Translations under genes and position numbers: made by a program
Shown here: one piece after another, positions 10,575 to 25,811 of the stretch
Position numbering within the stretch: the first letter of the stretch is position 1
Layout of the letters: every line of letters begins with the position of its first letter
NCBI RefSeq assembly: GCF_001680005.1
Contig: NC_033566.1
Location: 248,001-312,000, forward strand
DNA length: 64,000 bases
Direction of reading: 5' to 3'
DNA from: Plasmodium coatneyi
Lineage: Eukaryota; Apicomplexa; Aconoidasida; Haemosporida; Plasmodiidae
Notes under the pieces: model-generated
Database searches by the model: none
Told to the model about the DNA's origin: nothing
Seen by the model: the letters and a program-made list of their open reading frames with translations, nothing else

Positions 10575-13398
10575 TTCTTTGTTTTCCTCTCCATTCGTTT
10601 CATCATTCCCGCTTTCCGCTTCATGTTTGTGTTTTATTTTCCACGTGCCGACATCACCGCGTGGTGCACCTTTTCCCTTTCAACTTTCTAACATGAAAAC
10701 AACTTTTTTTTTGCGCCCCTTCTTTGAAATATGCTTCCCCTGTGGAGGGTACGCCCAACGGACGGCGCGGGAGGGGTTAACCCCCCAATAAGAAATACCT
10801 CGTCCTCCTTATTGCCTCTCCAAAGCATGTCACAAAGGGCACCTTGAAAAAAAGGTGCACATCGTAGCAACATTTCATACACACTGCATGCTCGATGGAG
10901 GGAACTCCCCCAAACTTGAAGCGACCTTTTTAAAGAAAATTATACCATCGGTGGTGGTGTTCACTTTATCCCGCACTGCCTCAACGGTAGGGAGGAAAAG
11001 CATAAGCAGCCACCCTTCCGTGCGTCATTTCCTCCCATTTTTCACTACCAGCACGGCAGGGGGGCTAATTTTCTCTCCTCCAATCAGAGCAGCAACCAAA
11101 GGGGGTGTATTCCCAATCATACCATACTTCGTTGGGGAAGCCCATATAGGTACTCCCCCCCGTCTGTTCGCATAACGGTTAAGGAACTTCCGAATTCATT
11201 CGTTCATCCCATGCTAATCACATGTAACCAGTGAGGGATAACCCCCAAAAAAGGCACGTAAAACAATTCTACACAATTATACGTAACCCCTTTATGGTAC
11301 GCATTTATGTGTTACTCAAATTTGCAGCGAATGATACCCACTGTGGCAGTTGTTTGCATTCAATCTTCTCCCTTTTACGCAAGAACAATACGCTTATGTA
11401 GTGCCTTGGTTACAATTTATAAGAAATGGAGCTTCTCCTCTCTGCTTCCCACGTCCTTATACCATCCATGCACATTAAAACGGTGCGAAAGGCCGCTCCA
11501 AGAATATAACCAAATGGGGATTGACGCAGAAGATGGAGACACGTAAACATGTGCCACCAAATATTATTGTGTTCTACGACACGCTACAACACATGGGAAT
11601 TCCAATAATTTTTCCCTCTCTGGGGTGAGCATTTATATGTTAATATGGAACGTACAGCGTGGTCGTTCCACGAGAGGGTCCTCCTCATTCCATCACAACA
11701 CGCAGACAAAACGCGCCCCCCTTTTTTGTGCAAATATATTCGCAATTAAGTAACGTTCCGCACGCGTGTGATCCGAGTCATGTGAATATTTACCAATAGC
11801 GAGACACACTTCAGTAGGACCCAGTGTGCCCCCCAGAAAATTTACCACTTGGAAATGCTTTGCAGGGGTACACAAAAAAAAAAAAAAAAATCACGAAGAA
11901 CAATACGCTCCCTTCGCGCCTTCGGAGGGATTCCTTCCCCACTCCAAATTTGATTTACATTAAGCTCCTTTTGCGCCATTTTGTTTTAACCACTTTGATA
12001 CACTTGAAAAAGCAACACGCGCGTGTCAAACGTGTGGATTTGAAAGTATTCCCGCTGAAGGCTTCTTAAAGGTGGCATTCTTTTTTCCTTTACTTTTGTT
12101 CTTTTTTATTTTACTCATTTTTTCGTCCGTTTTTTCCCTTGCCTTTTTTTTGCTGGACTCTTTTTTTTTTTTTCCCCGTTCCCCCAGCCATACATGCCCA
12201 AACGTACCTTTTAACACGAACGCAATTTTGTAGGCCGCATGAGTTATATATGTTTTTTTTTTTTTTCAAGCCATGCTGGCACGCTGAGCGCCAAGCACAA
12301 ATCGACTGTGCCACATACATAACGCCTGGGCGAATGTCGTATGGAAGTGTTACGATATGCACTGTATGAACGGTCGCATTATGCCATGTCGTAATGCATA
12401 CATTGCATATCCCAGTCGTAAAAGGAACGAGCTCCTTCCTTCCAAGCAATACTTGCATAGCTCTGCAAAACTTCGCATACCACTGCGACAGCTTTATATT
12501 ACTTCCTCACTCCGCATTGCACTTTCACCTTTTTTTCTACCCCCTTTATGTACTTCCCTGTTTTTACTCGCCACACGTAAATTTCGCGAACGTTCTTTCA
12601 AAGTACTACCCTTTCACTATTTATCCACATTTTATGATCATTTTTTTTTTTTTTTTTTCAAATTTCCTACCATATACCAACTCCACGCATTCGCGATACG
12701 CGAAAAACGCAACATTTTTAACTGAAAATAATTAACTGAGCAAAATGAGGCTCTGAATGACTGGCCCCCATTCTACAGCTTGGCAAAAGCGGCCCTTAGG
12801 CGTTTTTCTCCGTGGAGCTGTCGCACAGTCAGGGGACTGAGCTGACCACCGGACTAGCAAAGCAAGGAGGGTGCAACCCTGCCGATTCGGTCCTTCGGTT
12901 AAACGCTTCTTGTAGGAAGGAAAAACAAAAAAAAAAAAAAAGGGAAAAGGCTCAACGAGGCATTTTTTTTCCCCCATTTCCTTCTAGCATCCCATCCCAT
13001 TAATCTATACAAGAGCGCCCCCATTTGTTTATACATTTCTACATTCGTGCGTATACATTTTATTCACCACACCATCCCTCTGTATTGTTCCATTCCATGC
13101 GTTTGTTTGTACTGCCTGCTATGGGCTTCCCCCCTCGACGCATACCATCACCCCTTAGTTAAGAAGGGACATATATACTTGCTATGTATGTGCCGATGCA
13201 CGGGGGGAGGTACACGTAAGCCGCACGTCCTAATCCCCCTGAGTGGACGCCCCCATTTTACATGTGGGAATTTCCCCCACAGCAGCGCTTCTGCAAACGT
13301 GCCCACGCGTAAAAGCGGAAAGAGGCACACATAGTTGCAAGCGTCGGGAGGAAACACTTCCCCTCCTTTAATACGACTGCTAGTGATTGCTCCAAAAA
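10575..13398. other. Intergenic region, 2.8 kb
   Basis: This lies between two same-strand genes and is probably the 3' flank of the 1068-aa gene plus a long 5' flank of the giant gene. It contains A/T runs (for example 11874-11890, 12252-12266 and 12641-12658) and short frames on both strands without motifs. No gene or RNA is recognised. Confidence 0.55.
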
Positions 13399-16300
13399 AT
13401 GTATCTGAGCAAGGAAAAGAAGGAGTACGGGGAGGAGGGGAATCGAGGCGTGGGCGGAAAAAACCCATCTACTCAAAGGAACAGAAAATATGGAAGAAAT
13501 GCAAAACATCCCTCATCATTATATAACAACAGATATATTAACAAATTCCATAAAAGAAGCAATGACCTCCGGACAAAAAGAGGGAACCATGGGATGATGA
13601 CCTTTGGAAATTTGTCCCTAAATAGTACCCACCAACATATGAAGGCAGAAAATATAAAAGCCAATCAAGTGTACTTTAACAAAACTACAATCAATAGAAG
13701 TACCAAGGAAAACACAAGAACAACAGTTTACAAAAAAAATTACTTCGCACAAGATAACATTAACTATAACACGTTCATAAATTCACAAACACCTGTCTGT
13801 TCATTTCATATAGAAAAAACAGATCAGGACATAAAAAATCAAAACAAATTTAACGAGACTGTTTACCGAAGTAACGACAAAAATGCCAACACCGAAGTGA
13901 CAAACACTCTCTTCCCTTCCTTCGTTGAGGAGGTGAATTTTACAAACAATCTCGTTCAGTTATCTGCCATTCTTATCCTCTCCAGTAACGATAAAATTTT
14001 TAACAATTTAGAATTTGAGGGGAAGACTACCCCCTCTCCTAATGAATGCAATTTGTGCATCTACGTGAACGTAGTAAATAAGAACCAACCTCAATATTAT
14101 AAGCAACTTTTTCCTGTTTCATATAATTTTAAAAATCGGCTTCTGTTCGCTACTCCAAGTAGCTCCTCTGTGGTCGATTCATCTCTCCTGGTGGACAAAA
14201 TAATCATCAAAGGGAATTTCAAGACCCTCTCTCTCATCGTTTTGGGCCAACCGGAGGAGATAACCGACGCGTTAATGTAAGTGCAGCAGGGATGGGTCAC
14301 CTCGATCGTGGCAACGTTGTTGCTCCTGCTTATTTTTAACGCGCCCACTTTACACACAACCTACTTCGCAGCAACAATTTTATGCCACACATATATGTAT
14401 ATATATCCCCATTTGCAGGTCCTACCGAGAAAACCTCCTCGACGGTAATCTAAGAAGCAAGATAAGCGAAGACACACTCGACGTTGAAAACATAGACCTG
14501 GAAAAGGACGACTTGTATGTCCCCAAAAGACCCGTCGATATCAGGACGTATAACATCAACACGCTCATCGATGAGAAGCTCATTTCGAAGCAACCCAGTG
14601 AGGGAAATTATTTCGACAAAATTGACTGGTCGTTAGGGGGTGCCCAGGATGAAGGGGGCGAATACAGCAAACTTGGCCCAATTGGTCAAATCGGCCCAAC
14701 GGGAGAACCGCAGCAACTGCTCCAACTGAAGCAGCTGTGTGACCTCCTAGAGGAACAGTTCCTAAAAAATAATGCGGATCAGATTGCAAACTCAAATTAC
14801 GAAAATGCCGCAAAAGGGGAAGAAAATGAAGCCGAGCATAATAGCCCCCACGAAGGAAAGCAAACAAATGAGGAAAACGTCGAAGAACCAGAAACAAAAC
14901 AATCACACGAACACGAACACACCAGTGATGTTATTGACATGAGCGCAACAGAGAGTGAAACAACTCCCACCAAAAATGACTCCACCCCATGCTTCATCCC
15001 ACCGGACAATGAACTCATAATAAAGATACTAAACGAGCTTACTGAAATGTATAAAATCAGAAAACACATTTCCAAGGAGAATTCCATAACCTATAGGAAA
15101 ATTATTAAATACGGAATGATGTGGATTTTCTACATTTTCAATGAAATAAAAAAAGATCAAGAAAACTTTCTTTTTAACTATGCAAAGTACACAGAAATTA
15201 AGACGCACGATATATTAGGGTGTTTGTTATTACTTAGGAGATGTGCACTTTATTCTGAGCTAGCCAAGGATCTCATACATATGAATTTCAATTCCCACAT
15301 GATTTATATGGACCCCCAACGTCCTCATGTGTTGATCAATTTAGTCGACATGCTCAGTGTTAATAACGTTTACTTCTTTTCGTCCTGGAAAATTAAAACC
15401 TCCATTTTGAAATCGCTCATCGCCCTCATATCGGATGCCTATGTGATGAATCACTTTTGCAGCTATGTAAGTTGAAAAAAAGAAAAAGAAAATAATGTAG
15501 AAAAAAAAGTAAAAAAAAAAATAGAAAAAAAATGAGAGAGGTGCACATGTACTTTGAGAGATACGTCCTGCTGAGCCCCAACCATTTTGCGCGTTCCCCC
15601 CCCCTGAGTGTACATTCGTATGTATATGCCATGTAGACAAACGCGCTTGTATGGTTATATTTGCATCTGATTGTGTTGTGCTTCACAGTTATTTCTATCT
15701 GGTGCAGCCACGTGGAAGATTGCCTTGCGCGTTGTTCCACCCTTCTTATATATTTTTTGTGAGCACAGAGGCAGTTTTTTTTTTCGTTTTTTTTTGTTTC
15801 ATTTTTTGTGTTTTATTGTGATGCGAGCCCTCCCCCCCCATTTAGCTCCCATTACATAATATTCCTTCTCCTCCATATAACAACCAAATGATATACGTGT
15901 CGAGAGCATTTTAAATGCCTCGTTTGTTTTCCGTTTTGTCGTACTCATCCGCATTCGACACCTGCGTTTTTGCACCAGCGTTCTGCATACTCAGTTGTTT
16001 ATCCACCACCACCACTAGCGCATATCGGCACGAATTCATTTGTTTGCTACGTAAAGCATGCTGTGCCATTTAGTGAATTTGCCTTTTTTCTTTTCCCCAT
16101 CCGGGAACAACAGTCCGCGAAGGGGAGATGAAGCCCATTTGAAAACTTCCGCCCCAAATTGCACCTCCATGAGAGTGTGCATATTTATTAAGCTAGACAA
16201 TGGGGGGGGTTGTGCGTGCTTAATGTGGCCAATCTGGCGGGTACCGCGATACTGCTTTGCAACTCTGCAATTTCGTTTTCTCTTTTTTTGGGGGGAACAT

Positions 16301-19300
16301 CAGTGGGAGGAATTGCGACGTGGCCAAAATACACATTTGACATTGATGAGTGAACGTGTGCATGTGGTGTGTGAGACCGTGTCTGACCAGTCAGCAGCGC
16401 AGGGAAAGCGAACAGCAAATGATAGCGTTTATCATTTTGTTACTCATTTTTTTTTTTTTTTTTTTTTCTACCCCCATGCAGGTGGACGATGATGGAGAAA
16501 CGCCCTACCAGAAACTGCTCAAGGTGTCCTCAAGCAACAAAATGAAGAGGTAAGCCAAGCCGTCCTGGTAGTCCCGCGGGTCTTTTTGTTTCGCCCAGCA
16601 GCAGCTACCCGGTGGCATGATTTTTTCTGCACGTCGTTGTGTTCCCCCATTTTTTGCACATCCCACTTAAGCAGAAAGTATTTCACATGTGTCCCCTCAT
16701 TGCCACCCCTACCGCAGGTACAACGTGAAGAGGCTGCTCGGAATTATCCTCTGTAGAGTGAAGCTGTACCAGCACATCAGCAGCTTCGAAAGAGCCGTGA
16801 TGCACATCGTCGTGCATAGGAGGAGCTACGAGAAGAAGCTGTTCAACCAAAACGTCACGTCCAAGCTCATGTGCGAGTTGAAGAATGTACACAAAGAATT
16901 ATTTCAACACAGCTGCAGGCCAGAGAGTAAAAACAGTTGCTACGATGAACCATATGAGGAGGAAATTTTTATTTTAGATGAAAAAAAAAAAAAAAAAAAA
17001 AATTATTACCTCCACAAATTACATCATTATGTCATTTCGTACTTAAAACGAAATAAATTTTTCATTCTTTTTCTATACATTTTAAAAGAATTTGAAATAT
17101 ATTTAAAAAGCTCCCTATTTTTAAATTCGTATGACATTGCTTTTGTAACGGCTGTGAACGACTTTCTGTTTTATTTCCTGAACTGCTCAGGTGGAATTAA
17201 TTTCTTACTAAATTACAATTTCCCGATTTTCGAGAAATTGTACAAAAGCATATGTCTACTTATAAATAAAAAAATGAAAGACCTCAATGGAAAGGTAAAC
17301 CACTACATGACAGGCCAAGCGGATGGCCCAGGCAATGACCAAATGATCAATTCTAGCAGAAACAAAGGCACGGACATTAGTGAGCTTTCAACAAATGTGG
17401 GGGCCAAAATTCAACTCTTTAAAACAAAGTCCAATGAAGCTGCATCAAATTCGTATGACAGCGCGAGTGAAGCCAAGGATGGTAGGACGGAGAAGGCCAC
17501 TGAAAATGACCCATCCGCCAACCAATTTGAGGACCCCTATGGCGAACGTGCTCAACTCAGTGGAATCAAGCCCCTGCCCGAAGGGGACGAAACAACGGAC
17601 CAAGGGGGCGTAGTCTCTAGGGGCAATATTGACAACGCGTCCAACGCAACAGGGGGGAACCTTCCCCCAGGCAACTCCCCTTTCGAAAGGGATGACCCGA
17701 ACGGAAACGCCCCAAATCTGAAGAACAATTTCATATTCAACGAGAAGAACTTCTTTTATGACAACTCCAAGTGCATGTACACCTACAACGACGTTCTAAG
17801 AAACAGGGACCTTTCAGATGATCAATACCTGGATGGGTTTAACTACAAAGACATGAAAAATGCCAGAAATTACTGCTCATATATATTGTGTGCCTTGAAG
17901 ACTTTTTTCAAGACGAACCTCCTAATTGAACTCTTCTTCAATTCTGGGGGTAACATATCTTTGGAACATTTAAAATTCTTTAACGTGCTAAGTTCCTATC
18001 CTCTCCCAAAATTGGCCCTTTTCAACAACGACAATTTTTATTACTTCTTCCTGCATCTCATTCATTTGTTGTATTACTTTATCTACATGGAAAAGTTGTA
18101 CGAAGAAGGACTTCCCAATGGGGAGTCCGCAACTGGCAAGTCCAATAGTACAAATCTGCACCAAGAAGACGAAAGAAGAGAAGGCCTAGAGAAGGACAGT
18201 GAGCGCAAAAGAAAGGGGGCACAATCATCCCCAATAGACACATTAACAGATATAGATAAATCACAAAAAATGAGTAACACCAATGAATGTATTTTAGTCA
18301 CTATTAGATACATCGTCGGAATTATTTACAACCTAATTTTTTATGACGACTCTGGGCATTATGTGTACCACCTGGGTTATTCCATATATGTGTGCCTGGA
18401 AGAAATGAAAAACATCACAGGGGAAGTGAAAATGGAAAAAGACTACTCCTTCGGTAATCTGAATAATATTTTTCCAAACAGAATTTTACTGAAAAATTAT
18501 TTAAGTAATGATAAGCTCTTTTATAATCACTACTTCTACCTGTATGACAACCTGAAGGGATTGTACTCCGAGCTCTACCGCTATGAGAAGAAAAAGTTCA
18601 ACGAAATGTCCCCAGGGAGGAAGAAGGAGCTCTACGAAGGTAGCCTCCTCAACGTGCTCAGTAACGCTACTAGGGAGGTAGTAGCGAATGAGGCTGCCAA
18701 CGTGGACGCGGCCGACCAAAACGCCCCTGTGGAAAGCCTGGTCGACCAAATCAAACAGCGCATAAAGAAGAAGGAAAAAATGTACCTGGACTTACCCCCC
18801 CTAAAGTCGACCTACACACCAAATGTCACAAGAATTATCGAAAACTGCAAAGTAGAAAAGGACAGCAAATACATACTGAAGAAATCAAAGGAGTTAAACA
18901 ATTACAACTGCAAGTTGAACAACGACATTTATATAAACAACTCCTCGAAGAACTGCTCTCGCCTGGGTAGTGGCAGCAGTACAAATAACCAATTCGTAGA
19001 ATTGTTAGAAGAACTGGATGATACCCCCACGGAGAGTTATCCCCCAAATAGGAAAATCGACTCCACCACGTATCCTTTTCTACAGCTGAACTTGCTCTAC
19101 TACTACATGAATTTGTGCCCAAATGTGAACTTCTTTTCCAAGTTGTATGATGAAAATGGACCTACAGAGAAGGGGGCACTAGAAAGGGAAGAGGATGAGA
19201 AGTACATGCTGCAAGAAGAGGGCGACTTCTTCTACCTCAACAGACAAGGTGTTTTTCATAGCGACGAAGTGCACCACAGGAATTATATATTCGTGAAAAA

Positions 19301-22300
19301 TGACAAAATTGATGAGACGAATAAGCCGATACGGGGGGAAAGCGCCAAGGAGAGGAAAAAACATAACCACAAAGGGGGCATTTACAGTGACGAAAATAAC
19401 AGCAACATGCCCAATAGTAACGCCCAGCAGGAAGACGTAACCTTCCTGGCCAACGCCAATTACGTAAGCAAACTCGAACACGGCGATTTTAAAAACATAG
19501 GAACGATACTCTACCTGGAAAATAACCTCGAGTTTATAATAAAACTGATAGCCAAGTGTATTTTCTACCTAAATGGAAACACATTCAAATTAGCTCTCCT
19601 CAATTTTAACAAAATGAGCGGAAGAGTCCTCTACAAAATTTTAAAAAATCGACGAAAAACCCTCTTTCTAGTAAAGTCAATACTTAATATCCTTTTAAAC
19701 TTTTTCTATAACTTAACAAGTAATGCTAATTCTATTTCGTTAAAGTCGTATAGAAATAGCGAATTGTTTTACTCTCTCCTTTTTCTGTTGAACAAATTGC
19801 TGAGCTTTACCGACTGGCTAGGATCCAACAACACATCGGAGTGCAATCATCATTCGTCTGTCTACCTCCTAAGATATAACGTCATTTATTTGCTTCGCAT
19901 TTTTTACTTATGGTTTAATAAAACAAGTGATAACCAGTCTTTCCTCTTTCGCTGCGTTTTGAAGTATACAAGAATTCTCCCTTCCTTTAGTACATCTGGC
20001 ATGCTCCTCATTCTGACCTTTTTCGATTTGAAAAATATTTTCCCAGATTACATTTACTCCTTCTTCCTTGCCAAGAATTTGAAGGGCATTTGCTACGAGT
20101 CAGAGGAGGCTAGTACCTCCTTGGAGGAGCAGAGTCAAATGCAACAGAGGGGCGATCCGCAGGAGGAGGACATACAGATGGAGGAGTCGGAGTGGGAGGA
20201 AGTGAATGAGGTGGGAGTGTCGGAGGAAGAGGAAGAAGATGACGTGGTGGGAAAAGCAAACACAGCAGAAGAAAAACCCACAAATAAGAGCAAACAAACC
20301 AAAACCAAACGAACTGCAAACAGGGCTACCGGCAGAAGGGGAAAGAAAAACAAAAATGACGAACATGGTACGGAGGTGGTTAGCCAACTTGATGTGGAAA
20401 CGAACCCAGGAGAAAACGCACAAAATGGTGAAAATCCCAATGAAGAGGAAGCCCACTCGGAAGGTCTACAACCAAGCGGGTGCCCTAAAACGGGAGATAG
20501 AAACCAGGACGAATACCTGTACCCTGCAAAGGATTGCACCTCTCCGTATGACAAATGGGCGGTGTGCAGGAAAAACCGCAAAACGTTCGATCGTTACGCG
20601 CTTGAGCTGGATCGCCCCTGCGATACCTTTTTGAGCGACGTAGAGGAAGATAGTAAGAAGGAAGAACAGGATGGAGTGCCCAACCCGGACGGTGAATCGA
20701 ATCACCACAATGCGGAACCACTCCTTGAGGACAGCCAGATGAAAGTTAAACCCACAGTTGACACAACCTATCCTGATAAATTCAACACGGAAGGAAATGA
20801 AAACCCACACACTAAATTAAGCGAAGAATTATACACTGAACAAATGGGTGATTCAAACGCCGAGGATAGCCAAAGCGGGACCCTAGAAAGGGTCGTTATG
20901 TACTGCAAACTGGATGACGCATTTCAAGAAAATGAAGATAAAACACTATACCTCTGTTGCGACATAAATGTGATGAAGCGCATTTTAAATGAACAGCTGT
21001 GCGAACAATTTCGGGTGTTCAATTTGGCTAACTCGACCGATGATTATGAAGGAGTAATACAGACCGATGGAAAAAACAACCTACAAATGTATGCTCGCCA
21101 TAACAGGTCATTGATAGGTAACTTATCCCTCAACCTTAGCGACGCAGAAGATGAAACGAGTAAAGAAAATAAAAATGAGGGGGGCTCTAATAACCCCAAC
21201 AATTTTAACACACTCAATGATGATAATTTGGCGAAGAATTACATTGGGAATAACACTAAGGGAATCTCCTTCCTATCGACACGAAAAGTCCTTTGTAGGA
21301 AGGGGAAGGGGCAGTCATTACGTCCGCACAGTGGGAAGGATGTAAAGGTTGGCGGAGGTGGGGGGAGCATCTCCTTTTTGTCCCAAGAATTTAAGGACCA
21401 ATATATTGAGGAGGGACAAAATAGTGACAATCCTGGTGCTGACAACGATAACGACTTCCATCGACCAAGTTACGGCAGAACAGGTGAGAGGTCCAATAAG
21501 CAACCCTTGTGGGGAGAGGATTACTCCACAAAGGTGGGGTTAGAAACGACAGGGAAAAAAACCACCGCTTTATTATCGCCAAAAAGAACCGTCTCCATCC
21601 GCGTGACGTGCCCTTATGCAATTAAAAATTTCATAAACGATAGCGAGGAAAGTTGTGCGGAACACATCCTAAAAAAGATCAGGAGAAATGAGCACCTGGC
21701 GGAGCAGCACATCAACCTGAGCAGGTTAAGTCAAATAGAGAGGGAAAAAATATATATAATAAAAAGGGAATTGAAAATGAGGGAGTACACAAATTTGGAA
21801 GACCTGTGTGATTATATCAACTTCATTGTAAGGGTCAGCAAAACGAACAACGTAATTGGTCAAGCGTTAAGCACGTATTGTTGTGTTCTGCTTCTTAATC
21901 ACAGAATCCCCATTTTTTCGATCCTTTTCAACCACATATATAGCATCATGAACCAGTTAAAAAAGATAAACATGTATAACACGAATAATAACGATGACGA
22001 GACGAGCATATGCATGAACAAAATAAACTTCTACTCCTTCTATTCCTACAACAGCACCCAACTGAGTAACATTTTTTACACCTACAATAAGGAGATCTAC
22101 CTGTTGAAGGAGATATCCAACTTTTTTTCCTTCCTCTTGGATATTTTCCACATGTGCTTTTTTAACAGCTATAAAAATAATTACAATAGGTTAATAAGGT
22201 TGATTTACTTACCATCGAAGAAGTTGCTTGATATTTTATACGACTTGATCCGGAACTTGAATGACGTTTTTCCCCAGGAGCTCATTCGCTGTGTGGTCAA

Positions 22301-25300
22301 ACTGTCCTCCACCATTTTCCGAGGGTATGCTTATGTGCTTTTCATCTTCTTCAACAAGCACGCCATTTTGCACAGTCAAAAGGACAACCCCCTCGTGGTA
22401 GCCTCTCCATGTGAAAGACCAAATGGGTGCCCACAATTTCAGCCACAGGAGTGCCTCTTCATACAAAAGAATCGCAACACAGCAGAGCAGATTACCTCAT
22501 ATTCAGACGAACAAAAGGAGAATACCACCAAAAGCACCAACGGCGATTCCCCCCCCAACCAGAGAGTATTCCTTTCCTGTCCCAACTACGTAAAGTATAT
22601 CAAATTTTTTATGCAATACTATGCCGAATTAATAAACACGAAAAATGTGATCGACGATGAAAACAAAAAGAATGTGCTCTACAAATATGCTCATTACGTG
22701 GATCTCAAGACGGTACATCTGTGCCTGATAAATATGTATGAAATTGTGAAGAACCGGGTTTTCTTTTTTTTCTCCTTTTTCAAAGTTCAGAGGGGGCTGG
22801 CCAACTTATTCTTTAGGTACATACACAGGTGCAAAACTAACAAGGAAGGTCGCCCACTTCTCTTTAGTGCGGATTACGGGGGAACAAAAAAACCGGGTGA
22901 CGAGCAAACAGATCAACTGCTAATACCGACGATACCTTCTGACGAAACAGAAATGGCGTTCATTCACCTGTTCGACTTCTACCTAAAGCCAAACAGGCAT
23001 ATGAACCTCTCCTACTTACTTGACTTCTTCTCCTGCTTATGCAACGCCATGCAAAACATGAATTACAAAATTATTGAGCTTTATCAATACATAAATGTGA
23101 TAGATATAATGGTAAACATAATTTTCCGTATCGTTGAATACAACTTTAATTCTCTCTTCATTCTCCACCACATGGTTTCCCCCGATGCGTCAGAAGTCAC
23201 TCGACACGTAAACAGGATGCTCCGCATGCACCGAACCGAGCGACTTCGCCAGACGGGAGAAGACTACCATTCAGAGCAGAACAATTCCACCGGTACTGAA
23301 TTTAAGGATAAAAATGCAAACAAAGTAAACACGTTTGAGAAAAAGACAATGGTCCTACCCAATGTGGATAACTTCAAGAGGAACTTCCTATCCGGTCTGC
23401 TGAACAGTTTGGAAAACCTGCATAGCTGTATGAAAAGTAAACTGCATGACCAATCGGAGCGGGTAGACCCACTTAATGATCCAACTGGAGAGAACAATCA
23501 AAGAGGAAAGGGAGGAGACGACTGTGGTGATGAGCCCACAGGAGGCACAGACAAGAATGCAATGAAGCTGGATGACGAAGCAGCCACTCCATCCACGTCT
23601 ATGAATAGAAACAAACCAAACGTTTCCGTCGGAACAGGCGATTCAGAGCCCCCCTTGCACCTTCTATCAGTTGCCGTTCTAAATCTTATCCAAAAGGTGA
23701 AGACGGTAAAAGAACGAGTACTCACTTTGAATGCATGTTTCGTACCCACAATAACGTTCAAGACCTTTCTCCTTTTCGTTTGCTACGAGATGAGTGAGTT
23801 GAAGAATATTTATCGATTCCAAACTGCGAAGAGAAACTTCTCATCGGTGCATATACCGGGGGCAGAAGATAACAACAAGAGGAGACGACGCACTGGGGAA
23901 GACGATGGGGTAGATGCTGAAGTGGATAACTATGCTGAACCCGAGGAGGATGAACAATTGGGTACCACCAATAATGACCCTGTGACGAATAATGACCATG
24001 CAACGAATAATGATGTTGCCGCCACACATATGAAGGATTGCGGCGCCCTGTGCTCCTCCCTCTTCAACGACGCCAACGTGACGATAAACACCCAATTCCT
24101 GTTTAAAAAACTGAGCGACGTTTTTTACGCCCCAAATGTTATGAACAAAGTTACCAAGTCGTTTGAGCCCCACCAACACGTAGACGACAACTACCTCATC
24201 ACGGTGAAGAACATGAATGCGAGCATCTCCATCCCTTCTGTGAACAAAAAGTTGTACGACCACTGCTCACACCTCTTTGCTGACATCCAGTCGAAAATAT
24301 ATCTAAATGAAAACGACCAGGACAGAAACAGCTTCACCCTCTTTAACGTATCACAGGAAAGTAAGTCCAAAGAAATCGACGAACAGCATGCACTATACAA
24401 TTACATAACCCTACTGAAAGAGGAAAAGAACAAATTGCAAAAGAAAAAAATGGATGCCAAAAATGCACAGGTTGCTCAGACCAAAGGGGGTAAACAATAT
24501 AAGAGGGGTGACAAAAACACCTTTGAAGACCACTTTAGGAACAGAAAAACTGTGTCCTCTCGGGCCCCCTCCAAGCACGTGGATGATTACGAAGCTACCA
24601 ATGCAGCCACTAATGCAACCCCAAATGCAACCCCAAATGCAACCCCAAATGCAACCCCAAATGACGCCAACAGTAACCTAAACGGAAAGGAAAACGAAAA
24701 CGAAAAAGAGAATGAAAAAGAAAATGACCAAACCGTTAGAGAAAATAACGAGATGCCTGCTGAAAGCACCATCAAAGGGGATATCATAGGTGGGCAAAAA
24801 GGAGCATCCAAAAATGCACCCACAAAACATATGAACAGAACTGCCAATCGGGTCTACAAAACGAACAACACCACCAACAACGGGGTTGACGCCATTGCTA
24901 ATGACATCAACGGGAATGACATTACGGGGGTGACCAGCAGCATGAACATGGGGAAGAATAATATTTACGCTTCTAAACCTGGGGAGAGAACCAACAGAAG
25001 GAACAATCAGAAGGCCCCCGGCAGAAGACGCGCAGATGGTTACGCATCGGGTGGTGCTAGGGGCGAGTATCAACAAGAGGCCAACTATGACTCCAACTAT
25101 GATGCGAACCACGACCCCCAATACGACCCCAATTTTGACGCGAGTTACGACCCCAACTTGGACCACCATAATGACTACGACCAGTACGACCCACGGGATC
25201 ATCTGAACAGCCACGGATACGACATGGACGGAGAAGAACAAAACCCATACGATCCACTGAACAATTATTCCAATGAAGATAATTTGGCAAGAAATGCGTC

Positions 25301-25811
25301 TAACCGAGCAAGTCACCATCCCAACAACCTCTACGACGATAATCACGCCCTCCACCGTTATAACAATAAAAATGATCTAAACAGAGACGGCATGGAGAAC
25401 AACATGAACGAGAATGACTACCACATAAATTTGCAACAGGATGAAAATTTTGACGTAGCGTATGGAGGACAATTTTCCAACCATATAGAAAGTAAGACCA
25501 GTGGTAATGCCAACGTGAGTAACGACATGACTAGTAACATGAACCTCCAGCAGGATAACGAAAACGGGGAAGCCAATCAAGTGGCCAATAAAAACTCCAA
25601 CTTTGAAGACTGCACGTGCTACAAATTCAATTTAGTTGGATGGAAAGAATTCTCAGAGGATGGTCATAAAAACGATTTAGACGTTTGCAAAATTGTCAAT
25701 AAGCCCGTTCTGCTTAGAGACCCAAGAATTAAAATGAAATTTCTTAAAATTCTGGACAGACATAAAAATATAAAAGATATATTTAAGAAGCTCGGCGTTG
25801 ACATAAAGTGA
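13399..25811 (+). CDS. Giant four-exon protein, candidate VIRMA/KIAA1429-like m6A-writer scaffold
   Basis: Model join(13399..14276, 14419..15466, 16482..16549, 16718..25811) gives 3695 aa. All three introns have GT-AG ends and consistent phases (2, 0, 2); the third exon is only 68 bases. An Asn-rich head is followed by a beta-rich region (about residues 180-300, with segments such as EVNFTNNLVQLSAILIL and KIIIKGNFKTLSLIVLG). Its layout resembles the N-terminal domain of Virilizer/VIRMA, the helical-repeat scaffold of the mRNA m6A methyltransferase complex. The rest alternates hydrophobic helical blocks, like ARM-type repeats, with acidic or Asn-rich inserts, four PNAT units and a Tyr-Asp-rich stretch near the C-terminus. 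I recall the P. falciparum neighbour of RHOP148 being annotated KIAA1429. The gene model is strong; the VIRMA assignment is inference. Confidence 0.75.
24612..24659 (+). repeat. Four 12-bp coding repeats (PNAT)
   Basis: Four tandem copies of a 12-base unit, AATGCAACCCCA, encoding Asn-Ala-Thr-Pro within the last exon of the giant gene. Length polymorphism between strains is likely. Confidence 0.85.

Noticed and set aside
14580..15087. Minus-strand frames of about 100 codons opposite the giant gene
   Set aside because: They are antisense shadows of acidic coding sequence and show no independent motifs.
20100..20810. Overlapping minus-strand frames up to 148 codons
   Set aside because: They mirror the Glu/Lys-rich insert of the giant gene on the opposite strand.
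24678..25355. 225-codon minus-strand frame
   Set aside because: It is the complement of the Asn/Asp-rich tail of the giant gene; its Val/Ile repetition is a product of those codons.
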